Part shown: one piece after another, positions 8,252-17,233 of the stretch
How the letters are laid out: every line of letters starts with the position of its first letter
Numbering within the stretch: position 1 is the first letter of the stretch
Source of the DNA: Brachybacterium subflavum
GTDB taxonomy: Bacteria > Actinomycetota > Actinomycetes > Actinomycetales > Dermabacteraceae
Direction: 5' to 3'
Length of the DNA stretch: 64,000 nt
Assembly (NCBI RefSeq): GCF_009299795.1
Contig: NZ_VIGP01000001.1
Coordinates: forward strand, 310,001-374,000
Position numbers and translations under genes: made by a program
The notes under the pieces: model-generated
Told to the model about the DNA's origin: nothing
The model's database searches: none
What the model saw: the letters and a program-made list of their open reading frames with translations, nothing else

Positions 8252-9679
8252 GTGACGATGCACAACTCACTCGGCCTTCCACCCGGGGCCAGCCCGCCGG
8301 CGAGGTTGTCCCGCCGGGGCCTGATCAGAGCGGGCGCGCTCGGCCTCACGGCATCGGCGGCCGCACCGCTTTCGGCATGCGCCGGCAGCCGCACGACAGC
8401 CGGTTCCGGCAAATCGCTGGCTTTCATGTACTGGGGATCGACCTACGAGGACCAGATCGTGCGCCAAATGCTCGATGGGTTCTCACAGCAATACGATGTA
8501 CCGACTATTCCGCGGTTCACGCCGGGCAGCAACGATCAGTACGACACGAAGCTCAACGTCCTCGTGGCGGCCGGCGAAGCGCCCGACGTGCTCTACTCCC
8601 ACGAGCACATGGCCTATAACCTCGCCGAGCGAGGGCTGGCGTACAACCTCTTCCCAGCGTTCGACACCCACCCCGAGCTCGCGAACCGCTTCCCCGGCTC
8701 CTACTACTTCTGGGATGACGGCAAGTGTCTGGGAAACGAGACCGGGCTGACCGTCAACTGCCTGTATTACCTCAAGCCCGCGTTCGACGAAGCAGGTGTC
8801 CAGTATCCGCCCTCGACCGCCAAAGAGGCGTGGGACTGGGACACGTTCGTCGACAACGCGAGGGCGCTGACCCTCGACGCCGAGGGCAGACATCCCGAGG
8901 ACAACGGCTTCGACCCCTCGCACGTCGCCCAGTACGGCGTTTCCGGGTTCTTCAACTCCAACGCCTGGTACGCCATGGTGCGGGCCAACGGCGGCGACCT
9001 GACCACGAAGGACGGCACAGAGTACGCCCTGGACTCGCCGGAGGCTATCGAGGCCCTCCAGCACCTCCAGGACCTCATCCACCTCCACCACGTCGCCCCG
9101 ATCCCGAAGCCCGGTGGATCCTCGGGATCGGACACCAGCGCCGATTTCCGATCGGGGAAGGTCGCGATGGCCTTCGACGGCACTTGGACGATGCTCAACC
9201 TCAACCAGCAGAACATCGACTACGGCATCGGGGTCCACCCCAAGCACCAGGAGACCCTCTCGCTGCAGTTCTCGGGCTGCACGATGATCAACAACAGGAC
9301 CCCGATCCCGCAGGAGGCTACGGACTTCTACGTCCACCACAACGACCCCCGCGCGCTCCCCGAGCTGTTCACGTCGGGACTCTGGCTCCCCCTGGACATG
9401 AAGTACTACACCGAGCCCGAAGACATCGCGTTCTGGACGGACAACGAAAACCATCCGCCGGAGTTCAGGACCGCCGTCATGGACTACCTCCAGACGAACA
9501 CAGTGACCAGCTTCGTCCAGACACTGCGCAACATGTCGCGCATCCGCGACGTGCTCTTCCCCGCCATCGAGGTGATCCAGCAGGGCCACGAGAGCGCAGC
9601 AGACGTCTGCACATCGCTGCGCGACAAGATCCAGCCGCTCCTCGCCGGGGCGTACCCCAACCCGATGGAGAAGCGATGA
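8252..9679 (+). CDS. sugar ABC transporter substrate-binding lipoprotein (family 1)
   Basis: 475 aa from a GTG preceded by AAAGGAG at six bases; an ATG two codons in (8258) is an alternative. The signal has a twin-arginine-like stretch (LSRRGLIRAG) and a lipobox LSAC with the cysteine near residue 43. The mature part resembles CUT1 binding proteins. It is the first gene of a second transport operon (SBP, two permeases, then the 743-aa glycosidase) and overlaps the next permease by 4 nt. Confidence 0.9.
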   Translation: MTMHNSLGLPPGASPPARLSRRGLIRAGALGLTASAAAPLSACAGSRTTAGSGKSLAFMYWGSTYEDQIVRQMLDGFSQQYDVPTIPRFTPGSNDQYDTKLNVLVAAGEAPDVLYSHEHMAYNLAERGLAYNLFPAFDTHPELANRFPGSYYFWDDGKCLGNETGLTVNCLYYLKPAFDEAGVQYPPSTAKEAWDWDTFVDNARALTLDAEGRHPEDNGFDPSHVAQYGVSGFFNSNAWYAMVRANGGDLTTKDGTEYALDSPEAIEALQHLQDLIHLHHVAPIPKPGGSSGSDTSADFRSGKVAMAFDGTWTMLNLNQQNIDYGIGVHPKHQETLSLQFSGCTMINNRTPIPQEATDFYVHHNDPRALPELFTSGLWLPLDMKYYTEPEDIAFWTDNENHPPEFRTAVMDYLQTNTVTSFVQTLRNMSRIRDVLFPAIEVIQQGHESAADVCTSLRDKIQPLLAGAYPNPMEKR

Positions 9680-10566
9680 ACCGCCGCAGCTGGCAGGCCA
9701 AGACCGGCCTCCTCATGGCGCTGCCGACGATGATCGGCCTCGTCGTGTTCATGTTCGGCCCGATGATCGCCTCGCTCGTCATCAGCCTCACCGACTGGCA
9801 GATCGGTGCGTCGCCGAGCTTCGTGGGGCTGGACAACTACACCGAGCTGTTCAGCGCCGACCCGCTGTTCTGGAAGTCCCTGTGGGTCACGCTCTACTAC
9901 ACACTGCTCACCGTCCCGCTGCTGCTGGTGGTCGCGTTCGGCGTCGCCCTCCTCCTAAACGCACGGGTCCGCGGGAAGGGGCTGTTCCGCACGATCTACT
10001 ACCTGCCCGCCCTGGTCCCGATCGTCGCCAACGCCGTGCTGTGGAACTGGATGTTCAACCCCGACTTCGGACTGTTCAACGAGATCCTGCGGTCGGTGGG
10101 GATGTCGACGTCCAACTGGACTTTCGACGAGCGCACCGTCATTCCCTCGCTCGTGCTCATGACGGTCTGGGGATTCGGCAACATCATGGTCATCTTTCTC
10201 GCGGGCCTGCAGGACGTCCCCGAGTACCTCTACGAGGCCATCAGTCTCGACGGCGGCAACTGGTGGCACGCGTTCCGCAACATCACTCTTCCGCTCATGA
10301 CGCCGATCATCTTCTACAACCTCGTCACCAGCCTCGTCGCGACGATCCAGACGTTCGACCAGGCCTACATCATGACCAACGGCGGACCGAACAACGGATC
10401 GCTCTTCATCGTCTATTACCTCTATCGGTCCGCCTTCACCAACTCGATGATGGGGTACGCCTCCGCCCTCGCCTGGGTGGTTTTCGTCCTCATCGGAATC
10501 TTCACCCTGCTGCTCTTCCGCTGGTCGCGCAGCTGGGTCCACTACGGCATCGGAGGAGCGCGATGA
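9676..10566 (+). CDS. sugar ABC transporter permease (MalF/UgpA type)
   Basis: 296 aa with six predicted membrane helices. The EAA loop reads YEAISLDGGNWWHAFRNITL, and the conserved TNGGPNNGS segment typical of UgpA-like permeases follows. The start ATG overlaps the upstream stop and the stop overlaps the next ATG, so the three transporter genes are translationally coupled. The partner is the permease at 10563. Confidence 0.93.
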   Translation: MNRRSWQAKTGLLMALPTMIGLVVFMFGPMIASLVISLTDWQIGASPSFVGLDNYTELFSADPLFWKSLWVTLYYTLLTVPLLLVVAFGVALLLNARVRGKGLFRTIYYLPALVPIVANAVLWNWMFNPDFGLFNEILRSVGMSTSNWTFDERTVIPSLVLMTVWGFGNIMVIFLAGLQDVPEYLYEAISLDGGNWWHAFRNITLPLMTPIIFYNLVTSLVATIQTFDQAYIMTNGGPNNGSLFIVYYLYRSAFTNSMMGYASALAWVVFVLIGIFTLLLFRWSRSWVHYGIGGAR

Positions 10567-11414
10567 ATTCGCACCGACAGTCGAAGAAGACCCGAGCGAT
10601 CGTCCTCTACACGGTGCTCATTCTCGGCATCGTTCCGACGGTACTGCCCCTGGTCTGGCTCGTGCGCAGTTCGCTCATGGGCGACCAGCAGATCTTCACG
10701 AGCCCCCCGGAGTGGATCCCCGACCCGTGGCTCCCGCAGAACTACGCCGAGGTCTTCACCACCGTCCCCTTCGGGCGGTACCTCCTGAACACGATCATCG
10801 TCGAAGCCGGCGTGCTGGTCGGAATGATCCTCAGCTGTTCCCTGGCCGCCTTCAGCTTCTCACGGATGCACTGGCGGGGCAGGGACCTCGTCTTCGGCCT
10901 GACGATCAGCACGCTGCTGCTTCCGTATGCGGTCACGATCATCCCGACTTTCTGGATGTGGCAGAACCTTGGGGCCATCGACACCTTCGTCCCGCTGATC
11001 GCGCCGGCGTTCTTCGGCGGAGCGGGCATGCAAGGGGCCTTCTACATCTTCATGCTCCGCCAGTTCTTCCTCAACATCCCCTACGAGCTCGACGAGGCCG
11101 CCTACGTCGACGGCGCATCGCCGTGGTGGGTCTGGTGGCGGGTCGTCATGCCCCTGGCCAAGCCCGCCGTCCTCGTGGTCGTCATCTTCACCTTCGTCAA
11201 CACCTGGAAGGACTTCCTGGGTCCGCTCATCTACCTCAACAGCCAGAAGAACTACACCCTGGCGGTGGGCCTCGCCTCGTTCCAGGGCGCGTACACGGGC
11301 CAGTGGGGCCTACTCATGGCCGCCGCGACCATGGTGCTCCTGCCCGTGGTGCTGCTCTTCTTCCTGGCTCAGAAGTACTTCGTCCAGGGAGTGACCTTCA
11401 CCGGAGGCAAATAG
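10563..11414 (+). CDS. sugar ABC transporter permease (MalG/UgpE type)
   Basis: 283 aa with six membrane segments and the EAA motif ELDEAAYVDGASPWWVWWRV. The C-terminal YFVQGVTFTGGK is typical of UgpE/AraQ-like permeases. It starts by a 4-nt overlap with the previous gene. The operon has no ATPase, and the 52-bp gap after it leads into the glycosidase gene. Confidence 0.93.
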   Translation: MNSHRQSKKTRAIVLYTVLILGIVPTVLPLVWLVRSSLMGDQQIFTSPPEWIPDPWLPQNYAEVFTTVPFGRYLLNTIIVEAGVLVGMILSCSLAAFSFSRMHWRGRDLVFGLTISTLLLPYAVTIIPTFWMWQNLGAIDTFVPLIAPAFFGGAGMQGAFYIFMLRQFFLNIPYELDEAAYVDGASPWWVWWRVVMPLAKPAVLVVVIFTFVNTWKDFLGPLIYLNSQKNYTLAVGLASFQGAYTGQWGLLMAAATMVLLPVVLLFFLAQKYFVQGVTFTGGK

Positions 11415-11466
11415 CTCCCCTCCCGGCCATTCCCCGAAACACGCATCGAAAGGCACAACCCCCTCC

Positions 11467-13698
11467 ATGACTGCCCCTGCTCCACTCACCGCCAGCGCCG
11501 CGCTGGGCTACGACGAGCGCCGCGCCGCGCGAGACCGAGCCAGCCTATTCAGCGCTGCCGGACTGTCCTGGCCCGCTGCCCTCGACCCCGAGGCGGTGCA
11601 CGCCCGGAAGACGGACTACCCCTTCAGCGTCGACGTCTCCAACAACGCCGTCCTCGGGGCCCTCGACGCCTCCGGACGCCTGCGCCGCGCCGTCGCCGCT
11701 GATGGAATCGAAGACGTTCGCGGCCGCGCGATTCCCGGCGTGTACATCCACAAGCAGCTCAGCTTCTGGCAAGGATGCATCGACCTGGGCGTGTTCGCCG
11801 CCACGCCGGACGGGGAGCGAGTGCTCGACCTCTCCGAGGGCAGCCTCGAGTTCCGCGATCGGGTGATCCCCGTGTTCCGACAGCGGGGCCACGGGATCGA
11901 GGTGCGTCGCGAAGTGTTCGCGCCCACCGGGGACCCCGCCCCCGCCGAGATCCACGCACTGCTCACCCTGAGCAACGACACTGACCAGGACCGCGAGGTG
12001 ACGGTGCGCCCGCAGATCGACGCCGGACCCGTCCACGACCTTCCGCCCCTTAACCCCGTCGTCGTCCTCGTCGGCGAGGACGGAGCCAGCAGCGCAGGCG
12101 AGCTGGCCGTCCGACTCGCGCCCGGGGCCGCGCGCCGCGTCGGCGCGGTGATCCGACTCGACCGCGACTCCGCCGGGCAGCCACGCCCGTCCGCGCCTTC
12201 CGTCGAGGACATCGCCCGTTCCCGCGAGGAATCCGTGACGAGCCACGTCGGCTCCCTTGGAACACTCGACGTGCCCGAGGACCCCTGGATCGGCGAAGTC
12301 CTCACGAGGGCCAGCGAACTCGCCCGCCAATCGATGCTGCTCCTGCCCGACGGCACCGCGGCAGGGTCCTTCTGGGGCTCCAACGCGAACCCGCTGCCGG
12401 ACGTCTGGACCCGCGACTTCGGCTACGCGGCCCTCGGCCTGCTCGACTCGCAGCCCCGACTCGCGGGCAGGGCCATCGACTTCCTCGCGAAGTACGGCCT
12501 TCCCGAGCGACCCTGGGAGCGCGAGGCGGAGATCAACCCCGAGGCCACAGGATTGCAGCACTCCCTCGGCAACGCCTGCCTCGCCATCGTGCTCTCCGCG
12601 CTGTTCATCCAGCGCCACGGGAGACAGGCGCTCGATGACGCCACCACGTACGTGATCGAGCACGCGCGCCAGCTCGGAGAGACGCTTCTGGCCGAGCGCC
12701 CCGGTCGCATGGGCCTCTACAGGACCCTGTACATCTCCGACGGTCCCTCTCGCGGAGACTTTCACATCGGATCGAACATCCTCGCCTGGCGGGCAGCCAC
12801 GGCCCTCGCTGACGACTTCTCCGATGCCCTCGGGACGGAGGTCGCGCACGAGCTCAGGGCCCTAGCGGAGGAGTTGCATGAGGCGATCTCGGCGCGCGGC
12901 GTGCGGGTCGTCGACGGCGAGGAGATGTTCGTCGAAGGCATCTACGCCGACGGGCAGTACGTCCGGGCCCACGACGGGGAAGAGAGCGACCTGACGCTGG
13001 CCTCCGTGTACGGATTCGCTCCCCGCGACGACCACCGAGTCCGTGCCCATGCCCGGTGGGCGGAGAGCCCGCGGGACCCGTACTACTCGCGCATCACCGG
13101 CGGCGTGGACTTCTGGGACTGGGACGACTACAACGGCGTCACCTACCCAGGGCACATCCATATGCTCTCCATGGCGGCGACGCGTGCCGAGCTCGCGGCC
13201 GCGCTCCGGGCCATTCGCGAAACCACCGACCTCGACGGGTCATTCTGGTGGTGGCCCTTCAAGCACGCAGAGACCGAGCCGAGCCGCGTCAAACGCGGCC
13301 TAGGCAAATGCGGCTGGTGCGCCGGCGAGTTCGTCAGCTTCATGGTCCACGACGTGCTGGGCGTGACCCGCGACCACGACGCCCGCACGCTGACCTTCGC
13401 GCCCTACACCCCCTGGCAGCGCTACTCCTGGACCGGATTGCAATTCCGCGGCGGAGCCATCGATCTGAGCGCCGACGACACCAGCGTGGCCGTCACGAAC
13501 CGGACCTCCGACGCGCTCACCGTCACGCTCCAGGTTTGCCTCCGACCCGGAGACATGATCGAAGACGTGACACTGAACGCGGAGAATTTCCGCTACCAGT
13601 CGGAGATCGTCTCCGCGTACGACTCGGCAGCGGTGCGGGCCACCGCCACGGTGGCACCCGATACTACCGCGACACTGGCTGTCCGAACCTCGTCGTAG
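11467..13698 (+). CDS. putative (alpha/alpha)6 (six-hairpin) glycoside hydrolase
   Basis: 743 aa. It has an N-terminal beta-rich domain (DVSNNAVLGALDASG around residue 60) and a central region with DVWTRDFGYAALGLL (about 320) and NPEATGLQHSLGNACL. The aromatic-rich VDFWDWDDYNGVTYPGHIHM (about 555) and SFWWWPFKHAE follow. This layout matches six-hairpin-fold glycosidases such as GH15/GH63/GH125 relatives, but I cannot assign a family. There is no signal peptide, so it is probably cytoplasmic and acts on the sugar imported by the transporter directly upstream. The likely last gene of the operon; a stem-loop follows at 13734. Confidence 0.65.
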   Translation: MTAPAPLTASAALGYDERRAARDRASLFSAAGLSWPAALDPEAVHARKTDYPFSVDVSNNAVLGALDASGRLRRAVAADGIEDVRGRAIPGVYIHKQLSFWQGCIDLGVFAATPDGERVLDLSEGSLEFRDRVIPVFRQRGHGIEVRREVFAPTGDPAPAEIHALLTLSNDTDQDREVTVRPQIDAGPVHDLPPLNPVVVLVGEDGASSAGELAVRLAPGAARRVGAVIRLDRDSAGQPRPSAPSVEDIARSREESVTSHVGSLGTLDVPEDPWIGEVLTRASELARQSMLLLPDGTAAGSFWGSNANPLPDVWTRDFGYAALGLLDSQPRLAGRAIDFLAKYGLPERPWEREAEINPEATGLQHSLGNACLAIVLSALFIQRHGRQALDDATTYVIEHARQLGETLLAERPGRMGLYRTLYISDGPSRGDFHIGSNILAWRAATALADDFSDALGTEVAHELRALAEELHEAISARGVRVVDGEEMFVEGIYADGQYVRAHDGEESDLTLASVYGFAPRDDHRVRAHARWAESPRDPYYSRITGGVDFWDWDDYNGVTYPGHIHMLSMAATRAELAAALRAIRETTDLDGSFWWWPFKHAETEPSRVKRGLGKCGWCAGEFVSFMVHDVLGVTRDHDARTLTFAPYTPWQRYSWTGLQFRGGAIDLSADDTSVAVTNRTSDALTVTLQVCLRPGDMIEDVTLNAENFRYQSEIVSAYDSAAVRATATVAPDTTATLAVRTSS

Positions 13699-13733
13699 CC
13701 ACAGCTGATGCCTGATTGATCGCCACTGGAGCG

Positions 13734-13780
13734 CCATGTGCAAGGGGCACCGACCTCGGGGCGGCTCCTTTCGCACATGG
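13734..13780 (+). terminator. stem-loop after the glycosidase gene
   Basis: Arms ccatgtgc and gcacatgg, with a GC-rich 31-nt loop region, lie 36 bp after the glycosidase stop codon. There is no T-run, so it is only a possible terminator. Confidence 0.3.
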
Positions 13781-13952
13781 TGCAACGCTGGCGAGCGTGA
13801 CCTGCAACTTGTTGACAGAATGAAGGGACTGCGTCCCGTGGACATCACTTTTGCGAGACGAGACCGCCCCCGATGCCTCGTCTATCGAACGCGTCGAGCT
13901 AAGTTAACCTCGCCAGACGATGACCAGAAGTGTCGGGAGGTACGTTCGACCC

Positions 13953-14183
13953 ATGGCCCAGAACTTCTCCGTCAGCCTGGACGACCACTGCGTACGCTTC
14001 CTTGCCGAAGAGGCCGCCTCGGGGCGCTATCGCACCTCGAGCGATGTGGTCCATGCCGGTCTGCAGTTGCTCGAGGAGCACGAAAACCAGAAGCGCGCCC
14101 TGCGGTCATCGCTCATGGTTGGCGACGCGAACGGCACACCCGAGACCCTCGACATCGACGCATTCATCGCCGATAAGCGTTGA
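13953..14183 (+). CDS. ParD-like ribbon-helix-helix antitoxin (solitary)
   Basis: 76 aa. MAQNFSVSLDDHCVRFLAEE begins a ribbon-helix-helix fold, followed by SGRYRTSSDVVHAGLQLLEEHE, the classic ParD helix region, and an acidic toxin-binding tail. The ATG at 13953 is chosen as the family start; the frame is open to an ATG at 13920 nearer to a GGAGG. No ParE toxin follows. Instead the gene runs tail to tail into a Phd-like antitoxin on the other strand, overlapping it by 20 nt. It could be a remnant of a decayed toxin-antitoxin pair or act in trans. Confidence 0.85.
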   Translation: MAQNFSVSLDDHCVRFLAEEAASGRYRTSSDVVHAGLQLLEEHENQKRALRSSLMVGDANGTPETLDIDAFIADKR

Positions 14184-14427
14184 CGAGCTCGAGTTCAGCC
14201 ATCAGATCGCGGTGGCTGATTGATCCACCGTCCTTGCGGGCCTCAGCGGCAGCCTCGGCGTCGATCTTGTCCTCGAGAGCCTCGATGGCCCGGTCGTAGA
14301 ACTCCGGCGAGACGACCACCGCTCGACGTACGCCGCCTCGGGACGTGAGGGCGACGGGCTCGACCTGCGCCGAGGCCACAAGGTCGCTCAGTCGGCGGCG
14401 GAACTCTGACAGGGACACGACAGTCAT
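14164..14427 (-). CDS. Phd/YefM-family antitoxin (solitary)
   Basis: 87 aa from the ATG at 14427; a GTG at 14460 would add 11 residues. MTVVSLSEFRRRLSDLVASA and GVRRAVVVSPEFYDRAIEALEDKID are the N-terminal DNA-binding fold and central helix of Phd/YefM proteins. No Doc, YoeB or PIN toxin lies next to it on either side. Its 3' end overlaps the 3' end of the ParD-like gene by 20 nt, so each transcript would run antisense to the other. Confidence 0.82.
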   Translation of the reverse strand: MTVVSLSEFRRRLSDLVASAQVEPVALTSRGGVRRAVVVSPEFYDRAIEALEDKIDAEAAAEARKDGGSISHRDLMAELELVNAYRR

Positions 14428-14504
14428 GTGGCCATCGTGCACCGTGCGCAAGACAATCACTAGGCGCTGCCGATGATCTGGGGCCCTCAGCGGAGGAGGT
14501 AGCG

Positions 14505-15140
14505 ATGCGCGGACGCCTCACCGAGGAGCAGCGCGCTCAGATCGCAGCGGACGCCCATGACTGCTACGAGGCAGGGGAGTCCTGGCGCGAGATCGCGCTC
14601 GAGCTCGATCTCCACCCGGGCACCATCCAGCGTCTGGTCGCACAGCGCTGCCCCGTGACGTTCCGTCGCTGGGGCCAGAAGCCGGTCGCGGATCCCGCGG
14701 AGGTCGCGCGCCGGCGTGAGGCGGGGGAGACCCTGGATGAGATCGCAAGGGCGCTCGGCTGTTCGAGGACGGCGGTGCGCACGGCGCTCGAGAGCGAGCA
14801 GGGGCCGCCGGTGACGCGGTACCCGAGGCTCGCTGCGCGCAGAATGCCCACCGACACCGAGCTCGCAGAACTCCGTCGACTGCTGGAGGCGTGCCCGCCG
14901 GCACCTCGGTCACGGCCCGGGTACCTGGATCTCGGTGGACCTGAAGGACTCCAGGTCGCGACGCGCTGTCTGGTGCTCGTCGACGACGGCATCCCGATGG
15001 CGACGCTCTCGCGGGCGCTCGGTCACGGCCCCACATGGGTGCACTGGCTGCTGGGCAAGCACGATCTGCAGCCGCCCGAACGGCAAAGTCGCAGTACGAG
15101 CCGGAGGACGCGATCGGTACTCTCGGGCGATCAGGCCTGA
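14505..15140 (+). CDS. helix-turn-helix protein, function unknown
   Basis: 211 aa from an ATG with a strong GGAGGAGGT site. Two HTH-like units are visible: SWREIALELDLHPGTIQRLVAQ (about 25-47) and TLDEIARALGCSRTAVRTALES (about 76-97). A third related segment near residue 165 reads MATLSRALGHGPTWVHWLL. These resemble resolvase/sigma-70-like HTH repeats of accessory DNA-binding proteins. It has no catalytic domain. The 77-bp head spacing from the divergent Phd gene allows shared regulation. Function not assigned. Confidence 0.7.
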   Translation: MRGRLTEEQRAQIAADAHDCYEAGESWREIALELDLHPGTIQRLVAQRCPVTFRRWGQKPVADPAEVARRREAGETLDEIARALGCSRTAVRTALESEQGPPVTRYPRLAARRMPTDTELAELRRLLEACPPAPRSRPGYLDLGGPEGLQVATRCLVLVDDGIPMATLSRALGHGPTWVHWLLGKHDLQPPERQSRSTSRRTRSVLSGDQA

Positions 15141-15187
15141 ACGACGCAACAAGACCGTCCGACCCATCCCCGAATGTCCCTACCTGC

Positions 15188-15202
15188 CGGTATATTTCGG
15201 AC
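15188..15202 (+). promoter_or_regulatory. candidate -10 element for a leaderless transcript
   Basis: TATATT lies six bases before the ATG at 15203 (cggtatatttcggacATG). That spacing would put the transcription start on or next to the start codon, giving the leaderless mRNA common in actinobacteria. No ribosome site is visible, which agrees. Confidence 0.5.
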
Positions 15203-15892
15203 ATGACGATCGATCCTCTGCGGCGCGTCCTCGACGCCGTGCGCACAGAGCTCGGCGACCCCGACACCTGGGGAGCGCCGGTGGAGATGCGCGACTCCCT
15301 GGCGCTGTGCGCCCTGAACTCCGCGTACTCGCTGCGCGCGAGCAGCACCTCCGTCCGGGGCGTACTGCGCCGCTACCGCGCCCACAGGATCACCGAGGGC
15401 GCGGATCCCGAGAAGGACTCCGGCCCTGATCTCATCGCGGCGATCGATGCCGCCGGCGGCCCGGACAGGTTCGCCCGGGACGTGCTGGAGAATCGCACCC
15501 CGCTGCCGCGCACGCGGAGCCTGCGCCCGAACGGCATCCGCGAGGCCCTGACGAACCTCGAGGCGCTCGGCGTGACGACCGCAGAGCAGCTGCGGGATCG
15601 TCACGAGGACGCGAGCGTCCGCCGCGCCTGGGTGGTCGCCAAGGGGCTGGGGTCGCAGTCGTGGAACTACCTGTGCATGAACGTCGGCGTCGGGACGCTC
15701 ACGAAGCCGGACGTCATGGTCCGTCGATTCCTCGGTCGCGCGGTCGGGGAGAAGGTGACCGCGGGTCGTGCGGCTCAGCTGGTGACGGACGCTGCTCGTG
15801 AGCTCGGCGTCGAGCCGCGGGCGCTGGACCGCGCGATCTGGTTGCACGAGTCGCCCACCGGCAAGGACAAGACCGAGGAGGCCGCGTCATGA
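15203..15892 (+). CDS. uncharacterised protein with helix-hairpin-helix-like region
   Basis: 229 aa, start ATG at 15203 just after a TATATT element, probably leaderless. It is mostly helical. The segment GLGSQSWNYLCMNVGVGTL followed by KPDVMVRRFLGR (about residues 150-180) resembles the HhH and following aspartate helix of EndoIII/HhH-GPD DNA glycosylases. The fold assignment is an inference, and the proteins could lack activity. It overlaps the next small gene by 4 nt (ATGA), so the two form an operon. Confidence 0.6.
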   Translation: MTIDPLRRVLDAVRTELGDPDTWGAPVEMRDSLALCALNSAYSLRASSTSVRGVLRRYRAHRITEGADPEKDSGPDLIAAIDAAGGPDRFARDVLENRTPLPRTRSLRPNGIREALTNLEALGVTTAEQLRDRHEDASVRRAWVVAKGLGSQSWNYLCMNVGVGTLTKPDVMVRRFLGRAVGEKVTAGRAAQLVTDAARELGVEPRALDRAIWLHESPTGKDKTEEAAS

Positions 15893-16116
15893 GCATGATC
15901 CAGGCCGGCGACGTCAATGCCCTGCGCGGCGCAGCGCGCGTGCGGTTCGAGCACCAGGGAACGACCTACGAGGGCACCGTGACCTGGGCCGAGGACAACG
16001 ACTCGATCCTCTCCCACGAGAAGAACCACCCCGGCTGCATCAGCCTCGTGCTCGGCACCGGGCAGTCGCTCAGCGACCTGCCGAAATCGACAACCGTCGA
16101 GACGCTCTGGGCCTGA
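15889..16116 (+). CDS. small uncharacterised protein
   Basis: 75 aa beginning MSMIQAGDVNALRGAARVRF, translated by a 4-nt overlap from the preceding gene. It contains a likely small beta-barrel stretch (VRFEHQGTTYEGTVTWAEDNDS) and no cysteine pairs or membrane segment. The coupling suggests it partners the HhH-like protein. Family not recognised. Confidence 0.6.
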   Translation: MSMIQAGDVNALRGAARVRFEHQGTTYEGTVTWAEDNDSILSHEKNHPGCISLVLGTGQSLSDLPKSTTVETLWA

Positions 16117-16171
16117 CGACCCCTCTGACTCGCACCGTACCCACCACCCCTTTCTCTCCACAGGAGCTGGC

Positions 16172-17146
16172 ATGACCATCCACGATTCCCTGCAGCACGT
16201 TCCCCTCGCCTCCGAGAAGCCGCGCTTCTCGCGCCGCACGCTCGCCCTGCTGCCCGGCGTCCTCCTCGGGGGAGCGATGGCGCTCGGCGGCGAGAGCACA
16301 GCGAGTGCCGCTGGCTCCAGCCTGCGTTCCATGTACGTCTACCTGTCGTACTCCGCGTCTGCGAGTGTCGACGGGAAGATGCACGCTGGTGGGAGCGTCT
16401 CAGCCTCGCTCACGGGTCTGCCGAAGGGCGCGGCTGTGAAGTACCAGTGGCGGCTCAACGGTGCGAACGTCAAGGGCGCGACCAAGGCCACCTTCAGCAT
16501 CCCGACCTCGGCCGCCGGCAAGACGCTTTCGCTGCACACCGTCGCCACGGCGAAGGGGTACGAGACCGACAGCGCGGTGTGGTCGCTCGGCCGCGTCGCG
16601 CTGCGTGCGATGCACATCAGCATGGGGTACTACACGTTCTTCGACTCGCTGATCACGGCCGTGCCTCAATCGCTGCCGAAGGGCGCGAACGTGAAGTACC
16701 AGTGGCGTCTCGATGGGAAGGACGTCAAGGGGGCGACCAAGGCCCAGTTCAGCATTCCGAACTCGGCCGCCGGCAAGAAACTGACGCTGAAGTTCCGCGC
16801 CACCGCGAAGGGGTATACGCCCTACGAGTACGAGTTCTCGAGAGGCGTCGTCAAGGGCGGCAGCACCAAGAAGACGCTGAAGGGCTCGACGCCCACGATC
16901 ACCGGTACCCGGCGCGCCGGCTCGAAGCTCACCGCCCATAAGGGCAGCTGGACGGCCGGCACCACCCGCACCTACCAGTGGTACGCAAACGGCGTCGCCA
17001 TCAAGGGCGCGACGAAGTACACGCTCGTCGTCCCGAGCTCCGCGAAGGGCAAGCAGCTCACCGTGAAGATCACCGGCCGGAAGTCTGGCTACACGACCCT
17101 CACGAAGACCTCCGCGAAGACGTCGAAGATCGCCGCACGGCGGTGA
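16172..17146 (+). CDS. secreted Ig-like repeat protein (paralog 1)
   Basis: 324 aa with an AGGAG site before the ATG. The leader (FSRRTLALLPGVLLGGAMALGG, then ASA before the mature part) looks like a Tat/Sec export signal. The mature protein has three repeats of about 85 residues, each with a YQW...NG..VKGATK core, ending AAGKTLS..., a pattern common in actinobacterial surface proteins. There is no LPXTG or membrane anchor, so it is probably secreted or loosely wall-bound. The next gene is a paralog with an almost identical leader. Confidence 0.75.
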   Translation: MTIHDSLQHVPLASEKPRFSRRTLALLPGVLLGGAMALGGESTASAAGSSLRSMYVYLSYSASASVDGKMHAGGSVSASLTGLPKGAAVKYQWRLNGANVKGATKATFSIPTSAAGKTLSLHTVATAKGYETDSAVWSLGRVALRAMHISMGYYTFFDSLITAVPQSLPKGANVKYQWRLDGKDVKGATKAQFSIPNSAAGKKLTLKFRATAKGYTPYEYEFSRGVVKGGSTKKTLKGSTPTITGTRRAGSKLTAHKGSWTAGTTRTYQWYANGVAIKGATKYTLVVPSSAKGKQLTVKITGRKSGYTTLTKTSAKTSKIAARR

Positions 17147-17233
17147 GTGCACCGGGACCCACTTTCCACCCTAGAAACACCCTTGGAGCCCTCCACCCGG
17201 AAGGCTTCTCGAACCCCTTCCACAGGAGCAGTC

